64,000 nucleotides of DNA from JANLQX01 sp031368215 (GCA_031368215.1 JANLRD010000028.1:55740-119739); one strand, 5' to 3'. Positions 28,845-37,976 are shown, counted from the stretch's first letter. Program-made: numbers and translations. Notes: generated from the letters alone by a model not told the origin.

Positions 28845-30320
28845 CTACCACTTCGACAGCAGGCCGGTCTGCAACACGAGAGCAGCGGCGACCTGCGTCG
28901 CGATCCAGAGCCGTCGACTCCGAAGCGCGGGGCCGAGAAACGACGTAAGCGGCACGAGAAACACGAAGAAGGGCAGCCAAATGCGCTCCGTTTCGCCCTT
29001 GGACAGCTGTGACACGTTGGCGCCCAGCATGGCGACGACCGACCCGACGGGCAGCAACCAGACACGGTCGGCGGTCCGGAGGACAGCAGAGACGCTCGCT
29101 CTCGCCGAACGAAGGCCACCGCCAACGGCGATGCCCATCCCAGCCATGACCGCGGGACCGGAAGCGATCACGATGTTGGCGATGTTCGCCACGAAGAAGT
29201 ACCCCCACGGACGGAACTTGGCGCTGCCCTTCCAATAGAAGATCCTGGTCGTGGCCAGTCCGTCGAACCACCAGAAATGGAACACGGCGAAGACGGTCAC
29301 CACCGCGACACCACCCACAGCAGTGGCAACGATGCTCTGGAGTTTCGCCCGCAGCGACACCGGCGCGGGGCCGAGCATCACGAGTCCCGGTATGACCAGG
29401 AAGAGTGCCATGCCGTAGGACAGGAAGACTGCGGAACCGAGCGCCAACCCTCCGAGCGCCCCGTAGAGCCATCGGGTTCGCAGCCCGGTCGCCCGAGAGG
29501 ACAGTGCGACGCCCACGACTCCCCACACGCCGAAGGCCGTGAACACGGCGTCGGCCGAGGTGCCCATCCACACGGCGTAGGGAGCGACGATGGCGAACGG
29601 CGCCATCCGACGCCAAGCATCCCCTCTCGCGCAGAGTCTGACGATCACGACGAGTCCCACCGCGACGCCGGCAGCCGCCAGCCAGCTCAGCGCAGCCGCG
29701 GCCCACGGGCTGCGCAGCCCGATGTGTGACATCGCCTTCAGGATGAGCACGTAGCCGGGCGGGTGACCTTTCAGATGCACCGGCTGGTTGCGCATCCACA
29801 GGGGATCGGCCCAGACCCGCAGCATGTCGACCGCGGGAGGAAGTTTGGGGAGCCGGGCCCAGTACTCCGTCGGATCGATGACCGGATCGATCATTGCTGC
29901 TCGCCCCTGCGACCATGCGAGAGCGACCGTCCAGCAGAAACTAAGCACACCTATGAAAGCGAAGTCCCAGCGGATATGGCGGTCGGCTTTCCCACGTCCG
30001 GCCCACAGAACCACCGCTGCACCGATGACAGCGGCAGGGATGATCTTCCACGTGGGCGCCCAGTCCCAGGTGCCGACAAGCGGGGCAGCCTCGAGCTTGG
30101 TATCCGGATTCCGCCGTATAGCGGACCCACGTACTATCGCCCAGACGACCACGGCTGTCGCACCCGAAATGGCGAGAAGCGAACCGACCGGGACGCGTCG
30201 ACGAGCGGGAGCGGTGAACATGGCCACGGAAGCTTCGCGTGGACGATGAGTCTTTGCGGAAGATGCCGGCTCAGCAACCTCTTCGGTCGCCTGCCGAAGT
30301 TGCCCCTCGACCGAGGTCAT
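28845..30320 (-). CDS. Multi-helix membrane protein, GT-C glycosyltransferase-like
   Basis: Up to 491 residues with about ten hydrophobic helices and a long first outer loop carrying PTEYWARLPKLPP and HLKGHPPGYVLILK. The HPPGxxL motif and topology are typical of GT-C glycosyltransferases that use polyprenyl-phosphate sugars on the outer face (mannosyl/arabinosyl-type). The sugar is unknown. The N-terminal 17 residues (MTSVEGQLRQATEEVAE) look foreign: their DNA is 46/51 identical to the start of a decayed nucleotidyltransferase gene at 32582. The original start may therefore be ATG at 30221 (MFTAPARRR), just before the first membrane helix. Confidence 0.75.
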   Translation of the reverse strand: MTSVEGQLRQATEEVAEPASSAKTHRPREASVAMFTAPARRRVPVGSLLAISGATAVVVWAIVRGSAIRRNPDTKLEAAPLVGTWDWAPTWKIIPAAVIGAAVVLWAGRGKADRHIRWDFAFIGVLSFCWTVALAWSQGRAAMIDPVIDPTEYWARLPKLPPAVDMLRVWADPLWMRNQPVHLKGHPPGYVLILKAMSHIGLRSPWAAAALSWLAAAGVAVGLVVIVRLCARGDAWRRMAPFAIVAPYAVWMGTSADAVFTAFGVWGVVGVALSSRATGLRTRWLYGALGGLALGSAVFLSYGMALFLVIPGLVMLGPAPVSLRAKLQSIVATAVGGVAVVTVFAVFHFWWFDGLATTRIFYWKGSAKFRPWGYFFVANIANIVIASGPAVMAGMGIAVGGGLRSARASVSAVLRTADRVWLLPVGSVVAMLGANVSQLSKGETERIWLPFFVFLVPLTSFLGPALRSRRLWIATQVAAALVLQTGLLSKW

Positions 30321-30340
30321 GAGGGCTTCCCTTCAATCGG
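30270..30340 (-). repeat. Leader remnant shared with the decayed nucleotidyltransferase gene at 32582
   Basis: The DNA encoding MTSVEGQLRQATEEVAE (30320-30270) matches that encoding MTTVEQQLRQATGDVAE (32582-32532) at 46 of 51 bases. Resemblance continues upstream: both copies have a frame ending KPS and TGA overlapping the ATG (ATGA). This looks like the surviving 5' end of a second copy of the same two-gene module, now fused to the GT-C gene. Confidence 0.6.
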
Positions 30341-30407
30341 GGGTGGCGGAATGTTGCCTCGACACCCGATCAGGACGGCGAGGTGCGGGACACGTAGGAT
30401 CCCCGTC

Positions 30408-31565
30408 GTGAGAGTCCTCGTGGTGTCGACTCCGGGCGCCGGTCACGTGACTCCGCTCATACCGATGATCGGCGCGTTGTTGGCGGCAGGTGACGAAGTA
30501 GTGGTCGCGTCAGGCCCGGAGGCAGCGCCGATCACCGAGAAGACCGGGGCGCGGTTTGCGTTGGCCGGGCGAAGCCAGGACAAATGGATGGAGCGACTCG
30601 CCTCCCGTACTCGCGGCAACCCTGGCGATGGGATTGCGCCGGACCGGATCCTGCAGTATTTCCTCCCTCGGGCCTTTGCCGAGGTCGGTGTCGACGAAAT
30701 GATCGACGACGTCTTGCGTCACGGACAGGACTTTGCGCCCGACCTCGTGCTGTTCGAGGCGTTTGCCCTCGCTGGCCCGTTGGTAGCGGAGCTCCTCGGT
30801 GTTCCCAGCGTCGCTCACATGTTCGGACCCTTGCCGCCGCGCGAAGCGGTTGAACACGCGAACGATGCCGTGTCGCCGATCTGGCGGTCGTACGGGCGTG
30901 AGGTGCCGGGGTGGGCCGGGATGTACCGCCACCTCACCATCGAGATCTGCCCACCGATGCTCGAGACTGCACAGGTGCCGACCGGCGAGACGTTGCAGCT
31001 CCGCCCGGTGGCGTTGCCTATTCGACCGCGCGAGACGACGACCCGTCCTGTTGTGTACGTGACCTTCGGGACCCTGTTCAACGCCAACCTCGATCTCTTC
31101 CGGCTCGCGCTTGTCGCGCTCGGCAATGAGCCCGTCGATGTGGTGATGACCGTCGGTCGCGATCAGGACCCGTCCGAGTTGGTGCCGTTCGCAGCGAACG
31201 CTCGGGTCGAACGATTTATCCTGCAGGCGGAGCTTCTCCCATCGTGCAGCGTGATCGTGCACCACGGCGGAGCGGGTACGACGTTCGGCGCCTTGGCTCA
31301 TGGCGTACCGCAGGTGATCCTTCCCCAAGGCGCCGACAACTACGAACACGCCGCCATGTGCGAGCAGGCAGGCACCGCCATCACGCTGCCACCGGGAATG
31401 CTCAACCCGACCAACCTTGCCGCAGCCGTGCGGCGCGTCTTGCTCGACGTGTCCTACGCCACGGCGAGCCGGAGGTGTGCAGACGAGATCGCGGCCATGC
31501 CCGATGCAGCCGCCGTCACCGAAACACTGCGCTCGTGGGTATCGGCGCGGCAGCACTACAACTAG
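30408..31565 (+). CDS. UGT/MGT-family glycosyltransferase (GT1, GT-B fold)
   Basis: 385-residue enzyme of the macrolide/UDP-glucuronosyltransferase type. N-terminal Rossmann half starts RVLVVSTPGAGHVTPLIPMIGAL, with DLVLFEAFALAGPLVAELLGVPSV; the C-terminal nucleotide-sugar half has VYVTFGTLFN and the donor motif HHGGAGTTFGALAHGVPQVILPQGADN. This resembles natural-product glycosyltransferases (OleD/EryCIII-like) and sterol or lipid GTs. The GTG at 30408 lies just before the Rossmann strand. The acceptor is unknown and no biosynthetic cluster is adjacent. It is divergent from the GT-C gene, with 87 bases between. Confidence 0.86.
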   Translation: MRVLVVSTPGAGHVTPLIPMIGALLAAGDEVVVASGPEAAPITEKTGARFALAGRSQDKWMERLASRTRGNPGDGIAPDRILQYFLPRAFAEVGVDEMIDDVLRHGQDFAPDLVLFEAFALAGPLVAELLGVPSVAHMFGPLPPREAVEHANDAVSPIWRSYGREVPGWAGMYRHLTIEICPPMLETAQVPTGETLQLRPVALPIRPRETTTRPVVYVTFGTLFNANLDLFRLALVALGNEPVDVVMTVGRDQDPSELVPFAANARVERFILQAELLPSCSVIVHHGGAGTTFGALAHGVPQVILPQGADNYEHAAMCEQAGTAITLPPGMLNPTNLAAAVRRVLLDVSYATASRRCADEIAAMPDAAAVTETLRSWVSARQHYN

Positions 31566-31704
31566 CGCCCGGTGAGCAGGTGTGCAGAGTTCGATGGTCG
31601 CATGGTCGAAGTACCCCATGAGAGGGTCAGTTCCGCTCTACCGAGGTCGGGCGCCCACCTGTCACGCTGTCGACTCGTCCGCTCAAAACGACCGAAAGAA
31701 GACG

Positions 31705-32352
31705 ATGCCAGACCTTCCATTTCATCCAACGATTCGTGATCCGCTGAAAGTGGCTGGGAGTCCGAGAACGTTCCCGCCTCACCTTCGGACCGGCCAGCGG
31801 TGGCCCCGAGCGTTCGTTCGCGCATGCCGTATCGGCGTGTTGGTCGCGGGAATCGTGCTGCCAGTGTCTGCCGCGGACGCGGTGGGAACGTCGTCAACGA
31901 CAGCGCCGAAGAACGCAGGCGGGTCCATCTCGACGTTCAAGATCGTCGTTCCGTCGAGGTCGCCGTGGTACGACACCGGTATCGACGTGCCGACGAATAC
32001 CCCAATCCTGATCAAGGCACGCGGGACCGTGCGCTTCGGGCCAAACGGCAGTCAAGTTGTCGGCCCGAACGGCGGAGACAGGTTCGGCGGAACCACATTC
32101 GACCCCAGGGCGGTCTACCCGACAACGGTCGTCGTGAGTCTGATCGGCAAGACGGGGGGTACGAAGGAGGTCGGCACGGGAACCCTTGTCCCGGAAGGGG
32201 CACCCGGAAAGGGCGTTGGTTTCGTAGGTGCCGTGTACGGCTCCACGATCGCTGTCGGTGGCCGTTTGTTCCTCGGGTTCAACGACGAGAACGGCCAGTT
32301 CTTCAACAACAGTGGGTCATTCACGGTGACCATCAGAATGGTTGCGACCTGA
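31705..32352 (+). CDS. Secreted protein with a LecA-like galactose-binding lectin fold
   Basis: 215 residues. A long basic N-region leads to a hydrophobic export segment (about 36-56, CRIGVLVAGIVLPVSAADA), then a Ser/Thr linker and a ~135-residue beta-sandwich. Its pattern is SPWYDTGIDV, GTVRFGPNGS, VVSLIGKTGG, GRLFLGFNDENGQFFNNSGSFTVTI, the common bacterial domain related to the PA-I (LecA) lectin, where the Asn-Asp loop near the end binds Ca2+ and sugar. GAAAGAAG precedes the ATG at 31705. Probably binds carbohydrate at or outside the envelope; neighbouring glycosyltransferases fit but do not prove this. Confidence 0.75.
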   Translation: MPDLPFHPTIRDPLKVAGSPRTFPPHLRTGQRWPRAFVRACRIGVLVAGIVLPVSAADAVGTSSTTAPKNAGGSISTFKIVVPSRSPWYDTGIDVPTNTPILIKARGTVRFGPNGSQVVGPNGGDRFGGTTFDPRAVYPTTVVVSLIGKTGGTKEVGTGTLVPEGAPGKGVGFVGAVYGSTIAVGGRLFLGFNDENGQFFNNSGSFTVTIRMVAT

Positions 32353-32582
32353 CGTCCGCCTGCACGTCGTTCGTTGTGGTGGCCGACGGCCGCGCCGGCG
32401 ATGCCCATCTGCACTCCGTCGACGATTGTGGCGTCGACAGGGTCACCGGAGCGGAACGACAGCAGTTCCTGCCGCGAGCATCGGAATAGCGACTGCCGGA
32501 ACCGGCGAAGCGAAGCGAAGCGGGCGCCGACCTCAGCAACGTCTCCGGTCGCCTGCCGAAGTTGCTGCTCGACCGTGGTCAT
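32353..32582 (-). pseudogene. Remnant of an AbiEii-like nucleotidyltransferase gene
   Basis: Begins MTTVEQQLRQATGDVAEVGARFAS, the way small actinobacterial nucleotidyltransferases begin before their GG(F/L)AV catalytic motif. That motif and the following DxD region are missing, and the frame then resumes with DATIVDGVQMGIAG, which resembles the later EIVxGAExLEIxPG part of the family. The gene is thus internally deleted. It also collides with the end of the convergent lectin-fold gene. The start overlaps the upstream small gene by ATGA, the normal two-gene layout. Confidence 0.55.
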
Positions 32583-32808
32583 GATGGCTTCTTCAGTCGC
32601 GGCCACACCACTGAACGACCTTCGGCGTCGCCGTGTGGTGCCCCCGGGCGATCAGTCTTCCAGGCGTGAACACTGCAGCTACTTCTTCCTCGGTGGCATC
32701 AGGATGCTCGTGCCGGTGCCGTTCGGCGCGCATCAGAAGTGAAAACTCCAGCAGATCGAGCGCAACCGCAATGCCCGTGCGGTCAGCTGGACGATCGGTG
32801 CCGCTCAC
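32579..32808 (-). pseudogene. Small partner gene of the nucleotidyltransferase, with a one-base frameshift
   Basis: The first 48 residues read MSGTDRPADRTGIAVALDL to EEEVAAVFT, like the short helical protein that precedes these nucleotidyltransferases. The frame then turns nonsensical and stops at 32593. If one base is restored near 32665-32667 the reading continues AWKTDRPGAPHGDAEG and RSVVWPRLKKPS, and stops at 32579-32581, overlapping the next ATG as ATGA. The restored RPGAPHGD and VVWPR segments are family-typical, so a single-base deletion is the simplest explanation. Confidence 0.65.
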
Positions 32809-32898
32809 ATGGAAATTCTACCCGCCATTGCTCTCCCGTCGACGGCGAGAGGACCCGGTGGCCACCACCAGGACGTATGGCGGTGTAAGAACAGGGGC

Positions 32899-34185
32899 GT
32901 GGGTCTCGTTGTTCTTTCCGGCTTTGCGACGCCGGGGACGCTGCGCGAACGGCTGTCAGGACTGGTCCTTGCCGGAGCGAAAACGGCCACGTTCGATCTC
33001 TTTGACAAAGCACGCCTCGATCCCGCCGGAGTGCCGGCACCGGGAAGCCATTGGACCATGCATGACTCGACAGATCGTCCGCTCGCGGTCCTTCGAACCG
33101 AATCAGTCGAGATACTGCGCCTCGCAGAAGTGACCTTCGCAATGGCCGACCTGGAGGGTGAGTCGTTCACCTCGGCCGAGTCTTGGCGCTGCGCCCACGA
33201 GGAATACTGGACTCCGTTTGTCGAAGAACTACGCGCACAGATGAACAATCCCGCGTGGTTGCTCGACGATGACACCCTCGTGGTGTTCGAAACCTTCGCC
33301 CTCGTCGAGCGACTCGCCGCCGCGGACGAGGGCCGGTACCCGGTCGTAGAACTGACCGTTCCATCGACCGACCATGAGCTCGCTGCGTCTGACCTCTATG
33401 AGCTCGACACCGTCGGGATCGAGGAGCTCTGCGCCTCGGGCGACGACGTAGTTCTGCGAGCCGGGTTCGCGTCCGACGACGCCGCCGCAGAGGCGGAACG
33501 TTGGATCTGGGCCAACCATCCGGACTGGACGCCGCGCTTTGAAGTGATCGTCGGCGACGACTGGCTCGATGCATGGCGCGAGCACTTCTCACCGGTGCAG
33601 GTCGGCTCGCTCCTCATCGTGCCTGATTGGGATGGTGCCGTTGCCACGCCCGAAGACGGCACCGTCGAGCTGCAGCGCGTGCTCCTGGACCCCAAACGAG
33701 CGTGGGGCACAGGCGCGCATGCATCGACCTCGCTCGTCCTCGCCGCCCTCCAGTCGCCGTCGGTCACGTTGGCTGGCGCTCGTGTCCTCGACGTCGGCTG
33801 TGGTAGCGGCGTCCTCACCATCGCTGCGCTTCTGCTCGGCGCATCGACCGCGCAAGGCATCGACATCGACCGGACGGCGATCGCCGTCACGATGGAGAAC
33901 GCCCGTCGCAATGGCGTCGATGACCGCTGTTCGGCCGAGTGGGTCCCGCTCGACGCAATCACCGAATCGTTCGACGTGGTGTGCGCAAACATCCTGGCCC
34001 CGGTGCTGATCGAGTTGGCCGGCCCACTGCAGCGGGTGACCCGGGGAGGCGGAACGATCCTTCTTGCCGGTCTGATCGACGAGCAGGTGGATCGTGTTCT
34101 GAATGCATTCGACCGGTGCGACCCGGTCGAGATTCGCACCGACGGCGCATGGCGTGGGATCGTCCTGCGTCGCGTACTCGGCTGA
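32899..34185 (+). CDS. ASCH domain fused to ribosomal protein L11 methyltransferase (PrmA)
   Basis: 428 residues from the GTG at 32899 (ATG at 32809 is an alternative with a longer leader). Residues 1-145 are an ASCH domain: LRERLSGLVLAGAKTATFDLF, then LEGESFTSAESWRCAHEEYW. ASCH is a PUA-like RNA-binding fold, some members of which have nuclease activity. Residues 150-428 are PrmA: TRFEVIVGDDWLDAW-like segment, RVLLDPKRAWGTGAHASTSL, SAM motif VLDVGCGSGVLTIAALLLGA, and the post-motif CANILAPVLIELA. No stop or start separates them. PrmA trimethylates ribosomal protein L11; an RNA-binding partner domain would be fitting but is unusual. Confidence 0.84.
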   Translation: MGLVVLSGFATPGTLRERLSGLVLAGAKTATFDLFDKARLDPAGVPAPGSHWTMHDSTDRPLAVLRTESVEILRLAEVTFAMADLEGESFTSAESWRCAHEEYWTPFVEELRAQMNNPAWLLDDDTLVVFETFALVERLAAADEGRYPVVELTVPSTDHELAASDLYELDTVGIEELCASGDDVVLRAGFASDDAAAEAERWIWANHPDWTPRFEVIVGDDWLDAWREHFSPVQVGSLLIVPDWDGAVATPEDGTVELQRVLLDPKRAWGTGAHASTSLVLAALQSPSVTLAGARVLDVGCGSGVLTIAALLLGASTAQGIDIDRTAIAVTMENARRNGVDDRCSAEWVPLDAITESFDVVCANILAPVLIELAGPLQRVTRGGGTILLAGLIDEQVDRVLNAFDRCDPVEIRTDGAWRGIVLRRVLG

Positions 34186-34216
34186 CCAACGGTTCCACTC
34201 GCGACGAAAGACCACA

Positions 34217-35287
34217 ATGCTCATCGAGACCCTCCTCCCCCTCGGCAAGCTCGACCCCGGACTGCGAGAGCCGGACACCCCCCTGCGGATCAACGAGTTC
34301 GCCGCCGGCGCGGCACTCGCCGAAGAGTGCGGCCTCGACGCCGTGCTCGTCGAGGAGACGAAGGACGACCCGTTCCAGCTGCTCGCCCTCGGAGCTGGCG
34401 CGACGAGCACGATCGGGCTCGGCACGAGCGTGGCCATGGCGTTTCCGCGCAGTCCGACCGTCACGGCAATGTCGGCTTGGTCGCTCCAGAAGCTCTCGCA
34501 GGGGCGCTTCATCCTCGGACTCGGAACGCAGGTGCGTGCCCACGTGGAGCGCCGATACGGCCTGGGGTGGCACGCACCGGCGCCGTGGATGCGGGACTAT
34601 GTGCACGCCGTGAGGGCGGTATGGGACTGCTGGCAGACCGGCACGCCGTTGCACCACGAAGGCCCGCACTACCGACTCGATCTGATGGTGCCGCTGTTCA
34701 ATCCCGGACCCATCGATCATCCGCACATTCCGGTGCACATCGCCGCCGTCGGGCCGAACATGTGCGCAGTCGCCGGGGAGGTGGCCGACGGGGTCCGGCT
34801 CCACCCGGTCTGCAACACCCGCTACATCGACGAAGTCGTCGTTCCGGCATTGGCACTCGGTGCCTCTCGTGTGGGTCGAGATGCTTCGGCCGTCGAGGTC
34901 TGCATGAAACCACTCATCGGTACGGCGAAGGACGAAGCATCGTTGGCCATGGTGGCCGAGACGGTGCGGGCCCGGGTGGCGTTCTACCTCTCGACGCCGT
35001 CCTATCGTCCGACCTTCGAGTTGCTGGGATGGGGAGATGTGGCACGCGAGGCCTCGCAGCTTTCGCGGGATCAGAAGTGGGACGACCTCCCGGGCATGGT
35101 CTCCGACGAGATGCTCCACACCGTTGCCACGGTCGCGACCTACGACCACATCGCCGAGGCATTGGTCGAGCGCTATGCCAGCCGGGTGGATCGCATCGAG
35201 TTCTCGATACCGGTCCGAAGCCCTGAGGACGAAGACGCGCTCCGAGCGATCCTCGACGACATTCGTTCCCAAGCGGCGTCACGCTGA
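34217..35287 (+). CDS. LLM-class F420-dependent oxidoreductase (TIGR03617-like)
   Basis: 356-residue luciferase-like TIM-barrel enzyme. The N-terminus MLIETLLPLGKLDPGL, the AALAEECGLDAVLVEETKDDPF segment, GTSVAMAFPRSPTVTAMSAWSLQKLSQGRFILGLGTQV, and AVGPNMCAVAGEVADGVRLHP are typical of the actinobacterial F420-dependent LLM group. cofC at 42782 shows that the cell makes F420. Substrate unknown. ATG at 34217, 31 bases after the ASCH-PrmA gene, suggests a shared transcript. It overlaps the convergent next gene by 9 bases. Confidence 0.87.
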   Translation: MLIETLLPLGKLDPGLREPDTPLRINEFAAGAALAEECGLDAVLVEETKDDPFQLLALGAGATSTIGLGTSVAMAFPRSPTVTAMSAWSLQKLSQGRFILGLGTQVRAHVERRYGLGWHAPAPWMRDYVHAVRAVWDCWQTGTPLHHEGPHYRLDLMVPLFNPGPIDHPHIPVHIAAVGPNMCAVAGEVADGVRLHPVCNTRYIDEVVVPALALGASRVGRDASAVEVCMKPLIGTAKDEASLAMVAETVRARVAFYLSTPSYRPTFELLGWGDVAREASQLSRDQKWDDLPGMVSDEMLHTVATVATYDHIAEALVERYASRVDRIEFSIPVRSPEDEDALRAILDDIRSQAASR

Positions 35288-36826
35288 CGGCGCCAGCAGG
35301 GCGTCGCCACGGTGACCACTCGCCGACCACGAAGGGTCGATCGACCGACAGCTGATCGTCATGTCGTTCGGGCCGTCGACCTCCCACAGCATCGCCGCTC
35401 GCTGACCGTGCCAGCGAACGGCCGCCGAAAGACGGCCCCCCGGAACGGGGATGTTCCGGACCTCGAACGAGCTCCCCCGCCACGACGGAACGAACCCACC
35501 GAACAGGTCCACGGAACCATCAGGTCCGACCCGTGCGAGGTCATCTGCCGAAGAACGGATCGCAGCCGCCAGGCGGAGCGGGTCATCGGGCACGAAGGAC
35601 CCTCCGGCTGAAGACGCAGCCAGCGGAGGAAGCGCGACCGACGGGAGCGGCCACGGCGAGCCGAAGCGTTCCCACATCGTCTTCGCCTGCGTAGCAGCGC
35701 GCGGATCGTCGGCCGTGAGGAAGAGCGCCCGGAGCGAACCTGCGCAGGCGAGCAGAGGGCGGAGCACATCGTTCTTGCGAGTCGCTTTCACGATCGCCTC
35801 GACCGCTCCGGCGGCAGCAGGCGCGAAGGTCTCGGCGAAGAGCGCATCTGAAGTGACCCACGCATGGTGTGCCAGTGCATCGACGACCGTGGCCGTGGTG
35901 AGGAGAGCCTCAGTCGATGTTTCGAGCGACCCGGAGTCGTCGATCACGCCGCGGCGACCTTGATGGTCGTCGATGTTCTCGAGCAGCGCCCCCGCCTCGG
36001 CATGCAGACCGACGGTGTCGAATGCGCGAGCGAGGACCGCCCGCGTCCGTACCGAGGTGGCTCGGTCGGCGATCGCCGGCTCGGCCGCGAGCAGGGCTCC
36101 TCCGATCAAGGCTCGGAGGTATTCGTTGCGCTCTCGATCCGGGGTCGTCAGCCGCGGACCACGCGTGAGGTGCACGCCCCAGCCGGATGCCGCAGTGTGC
36201 ACGTCGGGAAGGGACCCGAGGACGGGGCTGCCGCTGAGTGCGATGGACGACGAGGCTCCGATCAGGACGCCGGCCCGAATCGACGTGGCTTGACTCACCG
36301 GGACCATGAGCGCGAACGCACCTGCCTGGTGGTCGGAAAGACCAGCAGACCCCTCACCCGCAGTGCCGCTGGCAACAACGGCTTCGAGATCTGCAAGCGA
36401 CGAGGCCGAAGCGGTCCGCAGTGGCGGTCGGGGAAGCGTGATGAGCGCAAACCCGTCGACCCGGACCGTTGATCCATCGACGCTCACGTTCCTGGCGCCG
36501 GGTCCCGATACCGTAAGCACACCTACGATTGGGGCGCGGGCCTTGTTGGCGATCTCGATCACTGCGAGCTCTCGGGGTCCCTGCACTGCCCCATAGACGG
36601 TGTGGGTGGCATCGCCACCGGGAATCCGGATCGCCGTCATCACGACCGGCGCTCCCTGGACGAGGCTCTGGCGGATTGTTATCTCCCGCTCCGGGATGTA
36701 CCAGCGGTCTTCGCCTCCGATCCACCAGCCGATCAGCACTTCGTCGGGTGTCCCGGCGGCGACGGTGATCCGACCACTGCCCTCCACGAGGACACGACGG
36801 GGTGACCCGATTGTTCCGACCAGCAC
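35279..36826 (-). CDS. Conserved hypothetical protein, possibly six-hairpin/alpha-toroid
   Basis: 515 residues, not assigned to a family with confidence. The first ~120 residues are strand-rich (MLVGTIGSPRRVLVEGSGRI, IGGEDRWYIPEREITIRQSLVQG, IPGGDATHTVYG), like the beta-domain of glucodextranase-type six-hairpin glycosidases. Residues ~210-460 are a series of Ala/Leu-rich helices (NEYLRALIGGALLA; TVVDALAHHAWV; ACAGSLRALFLTA) fitting an alpha/alpha toroid, and the end returns to strands (SSFEVRNIPVPGG). No signal peptide. GTG start at 36826. Glycan-related function is inference from shape only. 148 bases separate it from gpsA on the same strand; nothing is seen there. Confidence 0.7.
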   Translation of the reverse strand: MLVGTIGSPRRVLVEGSGRITVAAGTPDEVLIGWWIGGEDRWYIPEREITIRQSLVQGAPVVMTAIRIPGGDATHTVYGAVQGPRELAVIEIANKARAPIVGVLTVSGPGARNVSVDGSTVRVDGFALITLPRPPLRTASASSLADLEAVVASGTAGEGSAGLSDHQAGAFALMVPVSQATSIRAGVLIGASSSIALSGSPVLGSLPDVHTAASGWGVHLTRGPRLTTPDRERNEYLRALIGGALLAAEPAIADRATSVRTRAVLARAFDTVGLHAEAGALLENIDDHQGRRGVIDDSGSLETSTEALLTTATVVDALAHHAWVTSDALFAETFAPAAAGAVEAIVKATRKNDVLRPLLACAGSLRALFLTADDPRAATQAKTMWERFGSPWPLPSVALPPLAASSAGGSFVPDDPLRLAAAIRSSADDLARVGPDGSVDLFGGFVPSWRGSSFEVRNIPVPGGRLSAAVRWHGQRAAMLWEVDGPNDMTISCRSIDPSWSASGHRGDALLAPSA

Positions 36827-36974
36827 GGTCAGAAGACGCTAGTCCGGAGTGGACCTTGTGGAGATCCGAGGACCCGACACGATCACCGCCGATGGCCGGC
36901 GCGGAATCCTCCGACCGAGCCGAAGCGCATCGGAGAGTCCCTGCTGCGAAGTGGGCAGACCCACCGTTGCCGTC

Positions 36975-37976
36975 TCACCGGAAGTGCTCGACCGAGACCT
37001 TCCGACTCATGAGGTCCCGAACCACGTCGCCGGCAGGTACCCCTTGCTCGATGACCCTGACGACCTGTTCGACGATCGGCATCTCGATGCCGTGCTGGGT
37101 AGCGAGATCAAGGACGGGACGGGCCGTCTTGACGCCTTCGGCCACCATGTGCATCTCGGCAATCACGTCAGCCAACGGGTGACCTCTGCCGAGCTGCTCA
37201 CCGACGAAACGATTCCGCGAATGACGACTGGTGCAGGTCGCGACGAGATCACCGAGCCCGGCGAGTCCGCCGAAGGTCAGAACTCGGCCCCCCAAGGCCG
37301 AGCCCAAACGTCCGAGCTCGGCCAATCCGCGCGCGATCAACGTGGCCTTCGTGTTGTCACCGAACCCAAGTCCGTCGCACATTCCGGCGGCGATGGCCAA
37401 CACGTTCTTCAACGCTCCGGCAATCTCGGCTCCGACGACGTCGCTCGACGTGAACACGAGGAGGTTCGGTCCGGTGAACACCGCCTGCAGCGACGAGGCG
37501 ATCGACTCGTCCTCGAAAGCCAGCAGGGTCCCGGCAGGGTAACCCTGCATGATCTCCTTCGCGAGGTTCGGCCCAGAAAGCACACCTGCGGGGTGACCGG
37601 GGCACAACTCCTTGATGACTTGCGTCATTCGCAACATCGAGCCGGCCTCAAGCCCCTTGGTGAGGCTCACGATCGGCACGTGGGCGGGAACGAGCGGTTG
37701 TGCCCTGGTGAGCACGTCGCGAAAGCCGTGTGACGGCACTCCCATCACGACGACGGTTGCGTCCGCGAGCGCCTCGTCGAGGTCGTTCGTCGCGCTCAGC
37801 CAGTCGCACAGGCGAAATCCCGGGAGATAGCGCGCATTCTCCCGGTCGGACGAGATTGATTCGGCCAACTTCGGATCGCGCGCCCACAGTCGGGTCGGAG
37901 CGTTCACGGCAGCCAAGGAGGCCACCGCGGTCCCCCAAGTCCCTGCACCGATCACGGCGACGTTTACCCCCGGCAT
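36975..37976 (-). CDS. gpsA: Glycerol-3-phosphate dehydrogenase [NAD(P)+]
   Basis: 333-residue cytosolic enzyme that makes sn-glycerol 3-phosphate for phospholipids. NAD-binding motif VIGAGTWGTAVA (8-19) at the N-terminus; conserved VPSHGFRDVL, SLTKGLE, LSGPNLAKEI, the catalytic-lysine helix GALKNVLAIAAGMCDGLGFGDNTKA, and GLAGLGDLVATCTSRHSRNR. Length is normal. ATG start at 37976. 145 bases separate it from the divergent wecB. Confidence 0.95.
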   Translation of the reverse strand: MPGVNVAVIGAGTWGTAVASLAAVNAPTRLWARDPKLAESISSDRENARYLPGFRLCDWLSATNDLDEALADATVVVMGVPSHGFRDVLTRAQPLVPAHVPIVSLTKGLEAGSMLRMTQVIKELCPGHPAGVLSGPNLAKEIMQGYPAGTLLAFEDESIASSLQAVFTGPNLLVFTSSDVVGAEIAGALKNVLAIAAGMCDGLGFGDNTKATLIARGLAELGRLGSALGGRVLTFGGLAGLGDLVATCTSRHSRNRFVGEQLGRGHPLADVIAEMHMVAEGVKTARPVLDLATQHGIEMPIVEQVVRVIEQGVPAGDVVRDLMSRKVSVEHFR

